64,000 nt of DNA. Origin: Diphasiastrum complanatum. Taxonomy: Eukaryota > Streptophyta > Lycopodiopsida > Lycopodiales > Lycopodiaceae. The stretch spans positions 47,501,079 through 47,565,078 of the forward strand of contig CM055096.1 of NCBI GenBank assembly GCA_029204225.1, read 5' to 3'. Both the position numbers and the translations under genes were made by a program. Every line of letters begins with the position of its first letter. Positions within the stretch are counted from its first letter, which is position 1. Shown piece after piece: positions 22,943 to 34,580 of this stretch. Under the pieces are notes generated by a model. That model saw only the letters and a program-made list of their open reading frames with translations. It did not search any database and had not been told where the DNA came from.

Positions 22943-23925
22943 AAATCACTGCTGAACATGGAAAGTCATGAACTGTGAGAGAAACTCGGGCTTAGTTATT
23001 CTAACAATTTCATCATCAAAAAACGTGTTGTTGTATTGGTATTTGAATTTTGCATCAATGTTATATCGCTCACTTGATCCATGTTCAGGAATAATTCCGT
23101 ATAGATCATTATCAATAATATGGTTGTAACCACTGATTTGTGGAGTAGAGCATAATTCTCGTTAGTTGAATTGTACTCCATAATTTAACTGTAGTTGTAG
23201 AAGCTTGTTCTGCTCATAGTATACCTCCTTATTTTGACCTTGGTCCTAGTCATTACAACTGTCGGACAAGACTTGATCTAGATTCTCAAGTTGGTCTTCA
23301 TCCACTTGTCCATTGGTGCTTTGCTGATATTGATTTGTCTCTGTGGAAGAGTACTTCAGACCCCTAATAGTCCATTTAGTGTTGGGGGCTAAATGGCAAG
23401 GTACCCTTAGGATTAAGGGTATGTGTCCTTGGATAAGGGCAGACAAGTGACTATACCTTAGTTGGAGGTATAGAGTCACGTGACTCTTGGATAAGGGGTG
23501 CCCTTAGTATCTTAGAATTTTTGCTTTCTTCCTTGAAATCATCAGCTTCATCAGAAGAATCATGATCTTTTTTGCTCAAAACATCTCGATCGATATCTGC
23601 CTTTGGCTTGGAAGTTTGCCCTTGGACTAGAGGAAGCGTTGTTCCATAGACATCAACAGGGGTACACAATTTAGGATTAGTACTTTGAATATCAATTGGC
23701 TATTGTGGAATACCAGCCAATTGCGAGATAAGAACTAGAGGCCATCTTGTTGTACATTTCTTCCCATCTTCGCTCTGACCTTCCTTGTGTGTGGGAGCGT
23801 AAAAACATCTCCGAATTTCAAAACTATAAATGCATATTGTGAAGAGACAGCAAGAGTAGCCTTGCATCTACTTTCCTTGAGTAGCTTTTGATTCTCTTCT
23901 ATCACGAAACGCACGGCATCCTCAA
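22943..23925 (-). pseudogene. Unrecognised coding sequence in element C, 5' half
   Basis: Minus-strand frames read like protein but change phase several times. There is an acidic stretch (DHDSSDEADDFKEESK, ~23560), a Q/N-rich stretch (~23250) and NNTFFDDEIVRITKPEF near 22990. The last stretch runs to the edge of element D and continues in phase at 18755, apart from one TGA. I recognise no domain. The acidic serine/aspartate stretch is compatible with a nuclear protein, but that is a guess. Confidence 0.4.
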
Positions 23926-25769
23926 CATCAACCTTTGATGAGGCAAAGGATCACAAAGAGTGGCAAAGGGCAATGGAAGAGGAGATGGAGTCCAATGTGA
24001 CTCCCGAAGAAGCATTTACAGGAATAAAGCCAAAAATTGACAAGTTTCGTGTCATTGGATGTAGGGCCTATGTACATGTGCCAAAGGAGGAGCAAAGAAA
24101 ACTTGATGCCAAAGGAATCAAGTGTATCTTTGCCAGTTATGATGAGAGGACGAAGGCGTATAGGTGTTTTGATCCTGTAACGAACAAGATTCACATAAGC
24201 TAAATCAACCAGGATCTAGCACGCAAGAAGAAGTGAGAAGATCAACACGAGAAAGAGGCAAAGGATCACAAAGAGTGGCAAAGGGCAATGGAAGAGGAGA
24301 TGGAGTCCATCCACAGGCATGGTACATGGGAGTTAGTTGATCTACCACTGGGAAAGAAACCCATTGACAACAAATGGGTGTTTAGAACAAAGTTTCATGC
24401 GGATGACACAATAGCAAAACATAAGGCACGTCTAGTAGTGAAGGGCTATGAGCAGAAGAAAGGAATTGACTACGAAGAGACATTTGCTCTAGTGGCTAAG
24501 TGGACTACGCTAAGTCTTATCATCGCCTTAGCATCTCATTTTGAGTGGAAGATCCATCAAATGGATGTGAAGTCCGCATTTTTGAATGGTGACTTAGAGG
24601 AAGAAGTTTACATGGTCCAACCACAGGGCTTTATGGCAAAAGGACAAGAACATAAGGTGTGCAAGCTACGCAAAGAACTTTATGGCCTTAAGCAAGCGCC
24701 ACGCGCATGGTATGGACGCATTGACAATTACTTTCTTTCTCATGAGTTTGTAAGAACAAATTCAGATCCAAATCTTTATGTTCTCATAAATGAATATAGC
24801 ATTGCCTTGATTGTACTTTATGTTGATGATATTATTATCACGAGCAATGATGAGAATCTCATTCATTCTATCAAAGCCAACTTGTGCAAGCAATTTGAGA
24901 TGACAGATTTAGATCTTATGCACTATTGCTTGGGTGTCGAATTATGGCAAACTAGCAAGGATATCAGGTTATGTCAAAACAAGTATGTGCGTGAGATATT
25001 AGAGAGATTTCGCATGACAGAGTGCAAACCTTCCATCATCCCTTGCGAAGCTGGTAAGAAGTTGTCTTGTGTTGATGATAGTGCACAAGTTGACACTACT
25101 TTATTTCGTCAACTAGATGGGAGTTTAATCTATCTTACGACTACACGTCCTGATATCTGCTATGCTATAAGTTTGATTAGTCAATTCATGTCAGCACCCA
25201 CTATGGATCATTGGAAAGTCACGAAAAGGATTTTGAGGTATGTAAAAGGTACACCTAACCTTGGCTTGGTCTACAAAAGACAAAGTACTTTACCTAAGTT
25301 GCAAGGTTATGTTGACGCTGATTGGGCAAGAAATATAGATGATAGAAAGTCAACAACAGGTTATGCTTTCAATTTTTGTAGCAGTTGCTTTTCATGGTCT
25401 AGCAAGAAGCAAGACACCATTTTTCTTTCTTCTACAGAAGCTGAATATAAAGCGTTAAGTTCTGCCACTCAGGAAGCTATTTGGTTGTGTAAGTTATTAC
25501 GTGAGATTGGCATGAAGTAGGTACATCCTACTATTATATTCTGTGATAGCCAAAGTGGGATACAATTGGCTAAGAATCTTGTCTTTCACGTGAGAACAAA
25601 ACATATTGAGATAAAATATCACTTTGTGCGTGAAAAGCTACAATCTAAAGATATAAGTATTGCACACTGTTCTACATTGTTGCAAGTTGCTGATATATTT
25701 ACAAAAGCTTTAAGTAAAGAGAAGTTTGAAACTTTTAGAACCAAACTTGGCTTAGATTTGGTTATGTAA
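23926..25769 (+). pseudogene. Copia pol, copy 2 (rearranged integrase tail, near-intact RT-RNase H)
   Basis: From 24288 a 410-codon frame runs through RT (WVFRTKFH, MDVKSAFLNGD, YVDD near 24822) into RNase H (DADWA, STEAEYKALSS). A stop replaces P after REIGMK at 25518. The rest (CDSQSGIQLAKN, then TKHIEIKYH) ends at 25769. It matches copy 1 closely. Upstream the order is scrambled: an RT-start segment (23926-23994) precedes the integrase tail (23995-24200), a short linker follows, and the same RT-start segment then appears again at 24255. Confidence 0.92.
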
Positions 25770-25804
25770 AAAAAGTTTTTACTTATGATACTATCATGGA
25801 GGTA

Positions 25805-26091
25805 TGTTCCATGAATAGAGTAAACTTTAAAATAAAGAGAGACGTTGATCATTGAAAGAGAGAGTTAAAATAGCAATGATCGACTTATACAGTGCTTTCT
25901 AATTTTGACGGCACCACATGTGCTCAGTTGTAGAATTATCGAGCCGTCTTTCTTTTACGAGCCCTTTGAGTGCTCTTAAGCAACTTTATCTTTTACTTGC
26001 TTATTAGTGTGAATATACAGTTTGTGGGAAAGCAATTATGTTGTCTTGTCTTATTGCACTTGACGTTGTGCTGTGGTGATTGATTCGATCG
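25805..26091 (+). repeat. 3' LTR of copia copy 2
   Basis: Matches 3409-3687 at the same distance behind the pol stop, and begins TGTTCCATGAATAGAG after a purine-rich run. Confidence 0.75.
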
Positions 26092-26106
26092 GTTCTTTTT
26101 AAACTA

Positions 26107-26284
26107 ATGCAGAACTAACAGAACTTATGCAACTTGAGACTTTCCTGTGTTTCATCAATCTCTTCTTCAGTAATCTTATCAAATCTATGGGATCAGTTGT
26201 AGATCAAAGGTCCTTTATGAAGAGTTCTCGTTGCAACCTTGTTCTACGCTAACAAGTTGAGGCAACAAAATCTGATGGTAGATA
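26107..26284 (+). repeat. Inverted repeat partner of 18111-18278
   Basis: Reverse complement of a coding-like part of element C. It starts just beyond the LTR of copia copy 2, so a piece of element C lies inverted on the right side of that insertion. Confidence 0.85.
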
Positions 26285-26994
26285 GTGATAGATTAGAATC
26301 GACCAAAGACTATGATAAGCTTTAGTTTAGAGCTTAGGAACCCATCCCCTAGGTTAACTACATTAGGTCTAGATTAGACGATTGTCAAGATAAGATAATC
26401 TAATTAGCCTAGATTAACTTCGTTATAGATAATGATTCGATAGATTAGTCATAGAATAGATAGATCCGACTTCAAATATATTGATAACCTTAGATCAAAT
26501 GGCCCAGACCTGATAGCTAGATCAGCTTAAGATAGGTAATTTAGATCTAAGTAGCCGGTCAGATTCATCCTAGAATAGCTAGACTAGATCACCTAGATAG
26601 AGTCGCATTAGTGTACCTCAGTCATTGCTTCATCAGACGGGAAAAGCTAGACTAAAGAAGTTCCACACGTGGACATTCTGGAGACATCTAGAAGTTCCTC
26701 ATACTGTGGTATTTTAAACAAGGGTTATGTTCATGAACAGCCAGAATTATTGTTGATTGACCCTCTTGAAAGCATGCACACTCGTAGTAATCCCAAAGTA
26801 CCTAAGGTAGAGGGCTCAAATGTGTTCTTGGGAACTAGTACAATTGAATTTATTTTGGATAAGCCTGAAAGTAGCATGCTAAAAAGATTTATTGTTCAAG
26901 TTGATATAGTTCGAATGGTCACCACAAAAAATTTGGAAAGTAAGATCTGCTATGACAGAGTTAAGAAAATGCATACCCCTATTGTTGATAAGTT
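26285..26994. other. Unassigned AT-rich sequence
   Basis: Contains many TAGAT/AGATAG words and a 109-codon plus-strand frame (26669-26998) with no recognisable motif. Nothing here is called as a gene. Confidence 0.3.
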
Positions 26995-27510
26995 CTAGAG
27001 GACATCCGAAACGAACGATAACCTGTTCATAGAGAAATTTGCGGTAGAACGAGCGTCAACATTGCGAGCATCTCTTGCTTCAGCCCATTTGGTACAATAG
27101 TCCATAGCTACTACGATATATCGTAATTGAGTATGTCTAGCAGCGAGACTAATGGGTCCGACATGATCAATTTTCCATTTATGAAAAGCTTGATTAGTAG
27201 TGACAAGGTGTAAAGGCATGTAGTAGGTTTTTCTGAAATCGTTTTGTTCATTGACAAACATCACATGCCTTAGTGTAGGTATGCATATCCTTAAAGAGAG
27301 TTGGCCACCAAAATCTGGCCAAGGAGATTTTCTCAGCAGTCATGTCGGAAGAGAAATGGCCTGCTCCAACACCTAAATGAGTGAGAGCACTGTCTTAATT
27401 AATTTTGGACTTTATCAAAATCCATTTTAAAAAATGGACATGAGAACTTCAAAATGTTAATTAAGCACAAAATAATTCAGACTTTGACAATGTTTGATAC
27501 TTGTTTTACA
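26995..27510 (-). pseudogene. Ty3/gypsy integrase fragment
   Basis: On the minus strand: GHFSSDMTAEKISLARFWWPTL (H2C2 zinc-binding start, ~27350), ACDVCQ, then PLHLVTTNQAFHKWKIDHVGP and YIVVAMDYCTKWAEA. This is the integrase core up to its first aspartate. It is cut off at 26995. The 5' part (27272-27510) is shared with 37776-38060 on the plus strand, and both copies begin at an AT dinucleotide run. Confidence 0.85.
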
Positions 27511-27528
27511 ATATATATATAGATATTT

Positions 27529-27962
27529 TATGGAGGCCCACCCACCGAAGCGGGTGGAGCCTCCAAAAAAAAAAATGAATTTTTTTTTATGGAGGCCCAT
27601 CCGCCGCGGTAGGTGGAGCCTCCAAATTTCTTATTTATGGAGGCTTCAAACCACCGCGACGGATGGAGCCTACAATTGTTTTTTTTTATTTAAATAAAAA
27701 AAATTAGCCTTTTAAAAAAAAAATTATGGAGGCTCCACCTACCGTGGCTAGTGGTGTTCTCAATTTTTTTTTTAATGGAGGCCCCACCCGCCGCGACAGG
27801 TAGAGACCCCAATTTCTTTTATATTTTTATGGAGGCCCCACCCGTCGTGGAGGGTGAAACCCCCAATTTTGTTTTTTTATAGAGGCTCCACCCGCCGCAG
27901 AGGGTGGAGATCCTAAAATTTTTAAACTTTTTTTTTTTTTTTATGAAGGCTCGACCCGCCGT
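27529..27962 (+). repeat. Array of palindromic GC-rich hairpin units
   Basis: Seven full units and one half unit, spaced 50-80 bp and separated by A/T tracts. Each is an imperfect version of the palindrome TGGAGGCTCCACCCGCCG plus its reverse complement. Starts are near 27532, 27590, 27639, 27726, 27777, 27833, 27883 and 27945. Units 6-8 recur at 39012-39150. The array passes directly into the 7-bp repeats. A possible role as the subterminal region of a CACTA transposon is inference. Confidence 0.85.
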
Positions 27963-28525
27963 GGACCTTATCTTAGCGCCTTTCGTCCTAGCCCTTGGCC
28001 CTTAACCCTTGGTCCTTAATCCTTATCCTTAAATCCTTGGCCCTTAGCCCTTGATCCTTGACCCTTGGCCCTTAGCTCTTATCCCTTGGTGCTTAGCCCT
28101 TAGTCCTTAACCCTTGGCTGTTAGCTCTTCACTCTTAACACCTAGCTCTTGTCCCTTAGTCCTCAACCCTTGGCCCTTGGCCACTAAAACTTAACTCTTG
28201 GCCCTTCACTCTTAACCCTTGGTCCTTATCGCCTCTCTCTCTCTTGCCGCTTAGCCCTTAGCCCTTAGCCCATATCTTTTGTCCCTTAGTCCTCAACCCT
28301 TGGCCCTTGGCCCTTAAACCTTGGTCCTTAATCCTTGTCCTTAAATCCTTGGCCCTTAGACCTTGATCCTTGGCCCTTGGCCTTTATCTCTTATCCCTTA
28401 GTGCTTAGCCCTTAGTCCTTAACCCTTGGCCATTGGCCATTGGCTATTAGCCCTTCGCTCTTAACCCTTGGTCCTTAGCCCTTGCCCTTGGCCCTTAGTC
28501 CGTGGCCCTTAGCCCTTGGTGTCCT
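27963..28525 (+). repeat. 7-bp repeat array (CCCTTGG/CCCTTAG type) with higher-order units
   Basis: Runs of CCCTTGG, CCCTTAG, TCCTTAA and variants keep a 7-bp spacing. A longer unit of a few hundred bases, with landmarks CCTTTCGTCCT, CTTGATCCTTGACC, ATCGCC(CT)n and ATCTTTTGTCCC, is repeated here and again at 33540-34580. Confidence 0.85.
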
Positions 28526-29845
28526 AAATTTTAAATCCTAAACCCTAAACTCTAAATTCTAGATCCTAAACCCTCAGCCCTTAGGCCTAAACCCTAAGCT
28601 TGAAACCCTAAATCCTAACATAGCCAGAAACTCTAAACTCTAAATTCTAAACCCTAAGCCCTAAGCTCTTAGTCCTAAATCTTAAACCCCAAACCCTAAA
28701 TCCAAAATCCTAAACCCTAAATCCAAAATCTTAAAACCTAAACCCTAAATCCTAAATCCTTAGCTCTAAGCCCTTAGCCCTAAACTCTAAACCCTAAACC
28801 TGAAACCCTAAATCCTAAGCCCTTAGCACTAAGCCCCAAACCCTAAGCCCAAAGCCATAAGCCCTAAATCTTAAATTCCTAGCCCTAAACTCTAAACCCT
28901 AAATCCTAAGCCCTTAGCCCTAAACCCTAAATTCTACATCCTAAGCCCTAAGCACTTAGCCCTAAACCCTAAAGCCTAAACCCTAAGCCCGAAGCCCTAA
29001 GCCCTAAGCCCTAAATCCTAAACCCTAAAACTTAAAATCTAAACTCTAAACCCTTGGACCTTAACCCTAAACCCGAAGCCCTAAATCCTAAACACTAAAT
29101 CGTATACCGTAAGCCCTTAGCTCTAAATTCAAAATCTTAAACTCTAAACCCTAAATCCTAAATCCTTAACCCTTAACCCTTAGTCCTAAACCCCAAGCCC
29201 CTAGCCCTAAGCCCTAAACCCTAAACCTAAATCTTTAACACTAAATGCTAGATCCTAAGCCCTTGACCCTAAATCCTAAACCCTAAGCCCTTAGACCTAA
29301 ATCCTAAACCATAAACCCTTAACTTGAAACCCTAAATCCTAACCTAGCCATAAAGCCTAAACCCTAAATCCTTAGCCTCAAAACCTAAATTCAAATAACT
29401 AAGCCCTAGGCCCTAAATCCTAAACCCTAAATTCTAAACTCTAAAACCTAACCAATAAACCCTAAACTCTAGACCCTTAGCCCTAAGTTTTACATCATGA
29501 ATCCTAAACACTAAACCCTAAATCCTAGATCCTAAACCCTATGCCCTTAGCCCTAAATGCTAAACCCTAAACTCTAAACTCAAAACCCTAAATCCTAACC
29601 TAGCCAAAAACCAAAAACCCTAAGCCCTTAGCCCTAAACCCTAAATTCTAAACCCTAAGCCCTAAGCTCTTAGACCTAAATCTTAAACCCTCAACCCTAA
29701 ATCCTAAACAATAAACCGTAAACCCTAGGCCCTTACCCCTAAATTTTAAATCCGAAATCCTAAACCCTAAATCCTAAATCCTTAACTCTTAGCCCTAAGC
29801 CCTAAACCCCAAACCCCTAGCCCTAAATCCTAAATCCTTCCCCCT
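28526..29845 (+). repeat. Degenerate telomere-type CCCTAAA array
   Basis: About 1.3 kb of CCCTAAA (plant telomere C-strand) and near variants (CCCTAAG, TCCTAAA, CCCTTAG). Runs of the perfect heptamer are short, so this is an old interstitial array and not a chromosome end. Both sides grade into CCCTTGG-type repeats of the same 7-bp period. Confidence 0.85.
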
Positions 29846-30190
29846 TGGCTCTTAGCCTTTGTTCATTTGTCCTTCGCCATTGGTCTTCATCCTTAGCCCT
29901 TGGTCCTTCGCCCTTGTTCCTTAGCCCTTGGTCATTAGCCCTTGTCTCTTAGTCTTTAACCCTTGGCCCTTGGACCTTAATGCTTAGCCCTTGGTCCTTA
30001 GCCCTAGACACTTGGCCTTTTACCATTGGCCCATAGTGCTTGGCGCTTGGGCGTTAACCCTTGGCCCTTGGCTCTTAACTCTTAACTTTTGTCCCTTAGC
30101 CCGTAGCCCTTAGCCATTGCTCGTTGGCCCTAAACCCTTGTCACTTGGACCTTAACCCTTAGCCCTTGGCTCTTGGCCCTTTACATTTAA
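29846..30190 (+). repeat. 7-bp repeat array, right flank
   Basis: CCCTTGG/CCCTTAG/TCCTTAG-type repeats resume after the CCCTAAA core and run to the dinucleotide repeat at 30222. Confidence 0.8.
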
Positions 30191-30219
30191 TTCTTAATCT
30201 GTGGTTGTTGCCCCTTAGC

Positions 30220-30221
<2 letters not shown>

Positions 30222-30292
<71 letters not shown>
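30222..30292 (+). repeat. (GT)n(GA)n microsatellite
   Basis: About 30 bp of TG repeat followed by about 40 bp of AG repeat. Confidence 0.95.
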
Positions 30293-30294
<2 letters not shown>

Positions 30295-30644
30295 TGTACA
30301 TGAAATATACATATATATGCGAGAATGCACCCTCCCCATACAAAAAGAAACTTACAATTACAAAGTGTGTCAAAAGAGAATGTATGGGTGCACATTCTCA
30401 TACATCTTCTCACCTCATGCATATACACAAATTGTTGTATATATTATGATATATATGTTAAAGGTGTGTGGAAGGTGCTCGACGTGGTCTCATAGTTGGT
30501 CTCGCACCTCGTTTAAGGGGAATATGATGCACAGCTACCTGGGGTGAGACTCCTTTCATGTTTTTATAGGACCAAGCAAAGACATGTCGATATTTACGCA
30601 GAAGCTTTTCAAGCCTTCTGTGTTGTTCTCGATTGAGAGAGTCC

Positions 30645-31135
30645 TGACGTTGACGATGTATTTGTTGCTTTCATTTGGCTCAATCAAGAAGAGAGTGATT
30701 ATAAAGTTCTCAATCCAAGGATCCTATTCTAAGCAAGCCAATCACAAGCAACACAAGGGAACCTGATGGTGGATAAACCAACCCAACCAAACCTAGATCG
30801 AACGGATCTAGCCCCCAAGCTATGGATCAATCACATAGAGGAGTATGGCATCACACCAGCAGCATCCTGCCAACGGTCATGCTATCAAGCATACACTAGT
30901 GAGAGCCCAATAAGTATCCTTATACTCTCCAAGGCCCATGCAACAGTAATAGTGCACTGTGACACCGCACTGGAAACCTCTGCAGCCTATCTGGGCCACG
31001 TCATCCAATTCTCCAATGACTCACAGATAGACCCATACAAATCCACCATCAAGCGTTTAGACCTACAACCATTAATTATGACCATGTACACATAAGGGCC
31101 CCAATTCCCTTATTGTCACAATTAACTTACGGGTT
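30645..31135 (+). repeat. Inverted duplication, copy 1
   Basis: About 490 bp match 38509-38992 in reverse complement at roughly 93-95% by eye. Both copies keep an open frame of about 100 codons (MVDKP…), but most differences between them change amino acids, which argues against a selected protein. Identity unknown. Confidence 0.85.
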
Positions 31136-32990
31136 GTTGGTCTACTGGTCCCTAGCGTGGACACGCTACCCGAGAGCAGTCATGGGCATGACAGTGATGG
31201 TATCTACTCCATGTTTCAATGAGAAATACCTTCCATGAGTTTAATGCATCCTTGAGCTCCTTGATCATTCTTGTTTCTTGAGTAATGCATTAATGATCTT
31301 GACCTTCCATCCCCTTGTGTGTGGTTGTGGATGTAGAGAGGACTAGATTTCTTGCTTTTGTAGATTAATGTAAGATTCAACATTGTGGTAATTTGTCTTG
31401 GCTGGGTTGTGGTGTAGATCTTGCAAATACTAAGATAGCCCATCCCATTGATGTTCTTGGCTGTCCAAGAATCAAGAAACGTGTGTTTCTTGATTCTTGG
31501 GCTCTCCAAAATGCTAGCTAGAGTAGTTCTTGCTTATTGTTTTGTAGATTAATGCATGCATAAATTAGTTTTTATTGGTGAGGATATGTTTCAATCTTGT
31601 TTTTATAAAAGTAGAGTAGGATTTCATTCATTGTTCAACAGTTCTACCTGCTGATTTATAGATTGAACATTTCGATTGCATGATTGGTTTTGAATATATG
31701 CGATACAGTTCAAGAGCGACCTCCTCGAGTGTCCTCTGACAGGAAGGACATAAAACACTAAAATGTCTAATCAGTCATTCTTCCTGACCTCGGCATTGTA
31801 ATAAACAAAGAAACATCAAGTGAATGCCCAAAACGAGCCTGGTAACAAGTAGAATATATTTTGTAAGTAGTGAGTAAAGAGAAAAACCAGTTAATAGATC
31901 CTCTAGAGCAGGGGATCTGTCTACATTCTTTCAATACTATTTTGGATAAAAATCACTTATTTGGTTGTGTTTGACAAATTTAGAAAAACTAACCTTCGCG
32001 TGATTGATAATAGATAGATCTAATAATGGTGATGCTAGGGTAGAACTGGCGATGACTATTTGCAGCTTGGCGTGGATTAAAATGGACTTTTTGGATAATC
32101 TAGATGTAACTAACATTCGTCGACCTAAAAAATTATGGATTACTAAATTTGAAAACCTTAGACAAATTGGCGAAGGCTCAGACGAAGGTTCAAGAGTGAT
32201 ACTTTTATTTTTGAAAAAAAATAAAAACCCCTTTTTTTTTTTTTTTAACAAAATAGCTCAGTATAACAACTGACCTTAACTTAACTTTTGCGCAACTTAC
32301 TGATTACCAAAAATAGTAAGATAGACTGACTATGTCTCTGCTGAAGATTCCTCGCAGAGAACTGATATTTTTGTAGAAAGGTATAAAACTTTCTACAAAA
32401 GGTTATCAACAACTAGTGGAACGGTTACTTTAGCCTTTTATTTTAAGAATTAACCGTCGCCAACGTGGATATAAGTAGATATGAATCAGATCTATATATA
32501 GTAGACCAGACAAAGCATGATTTTTTGTATTTTTCTAGTTTTAGAGAGTTTTGCACTTTCTTTGTGGTTTTTTTTCAGTTTCTGGAAATGCTTGAAAGTA
32601 ACCTTCGCCCTTAAAACTGTACCTTCATTACATCATGGCAGTACTGCCTGCAAGTCATCGAAGGCTGGTTGCAAAGGAACAGAAAATTATCAGTGACTGA
32701 TGTAGATTTTGTTCATTTTGTAACCAAAATAGTAGAAATGGATGATTTTTTTTTTGTGTTTCTCTGATTTTTTTCAAATCCAAATGGATCTTAGAAATGG
32801 TGATGTGTGTGGCTTCCCTTGCTCAACAATCAAAATATATTTCAAGCAAAAAAATCCACACAAATCAAGCAAAATATCTCCCAAATTAACCCTAAAATGC
32901 AATTTTAACACTATGCCAAGGCGATGCCTAAATACAAGCTAACATCCATCCATGGATCAAAAACATGCTAAAAATGAAAAATTGGTGTAG
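31136..32990. other. Unassigned, mostly non-coding; partly gypsy leader
   Basis: No gene is supported. The right end (~32800-32990), read on the minus strand, resembles the leader downstream of the gypsy primer site at 13001-13080, so it is the 5' leader of the minus-strand gypsy element whose LTR is at 33014. Two perfect short hairpins lie at 31465-31500 and 32369-32400. A TATATATA stretch lies near 32491. Poly-T/poly-A runs lie near 32230. Confidence 0.4.
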
Positions 32991-32991
32991 C

Positions 32992-33009
32992 TCCCCAGCA
33001 ATGACACCA
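32992..33009 (-). promoter_or_regulatory. Gypsy primer binding site
   Basis: On the minus strand TTGGTGTCATTGCTGGGG lies a few bases after the LTR end, in the position and form of the 12984 primer site, with several changes. Confidence 0.65.
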
Positions 33010-33013
33010 AAAT

Positions 33014-33461
33014 TGTAGTAGGTATTTCGTATCCGCCTTCAACCCTACATCCAAGCACATCAAGCATTAAAGGAGATGAAGAGGATTAACATGTTGTCAC
33101 GCGAAGATTTGTTCTCATGAGAGCGATAGCGATAGCGGGGAAAGGAAGAAGAGAAAGGACATCCATTTTCAATCCGTAAGAGGTTCAACTTGATTTTATT
33201 GAAATGAACACGATTGTGAGAAATGAGCTACAATTCACCACTCTATATAGTGGATTTTGGGGCTTTGGCCTCAAATCCTATTGGCCAATTTCCACCTCCC
33301 TTATTATTTGAAATTTAGAATTCGGGAGAAACCCTTTTATTATTCACTAACTTGTCATATTAGGCCTTGCGACACTAACTCCCGTAAAAAGGCCTAAAGT
33401 CCTTTTATAACTTTTAACTAACCAAATAACTATGTGATTATCGAGTTGGACTTACATAACA
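33014..33461 (-). repeat. Ty3/gypsy LTR
   Basis: On the minus strand it runs from TGTTATGTAAGTCC to CCTACTACA, about 448 bp, with a TATATAGAGTGG box near 33240. It shares sequence with 4484-4743 and 38168-38508. It is inserted beside or in the 7-bp repeat array. Confidence 0.8.
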
Positions 33462-33489
33462 GTTCTCATGCTACGTAGTCCATTGGAAT

Positions 33490-34580
<1,091 letters not shown>

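Noticed and set aside
18756-22947. Target-site duplication for copia element D
   Set aside because: Flanks read ATTTC (left) and AAATC (right); these are not a direct repeat, so no duplication is claimed.
27529-27962. CRISPR array
   Set aside because: The repeats are palindromic but the spacers are A/T tracts of uneven length, there are no cas genes, and the context is a plant nuclear genome.
28526-29845. A true chromosome end
   Set aside because: The CCCTAAA repeats are heavily degenerate and more than 30 kb of other sequence follows, so it is an interstitial array.
30766-31095. Open frame MVDKP… conserved between the inverted copies (also 38499-38873 minus)
   Set aside because: Most nucleotide differences between the two copies change the amino acid, and no motif is recognisable, so frame conservation is best explained by recent duplication.
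32004-32273. 89-codon plus-strand frame beginning MIIDRSNNGD
   Set aside because: It ends in homopolymer sequence, has no motif, and probably lies in the leader of the minus-strand gypsy element.
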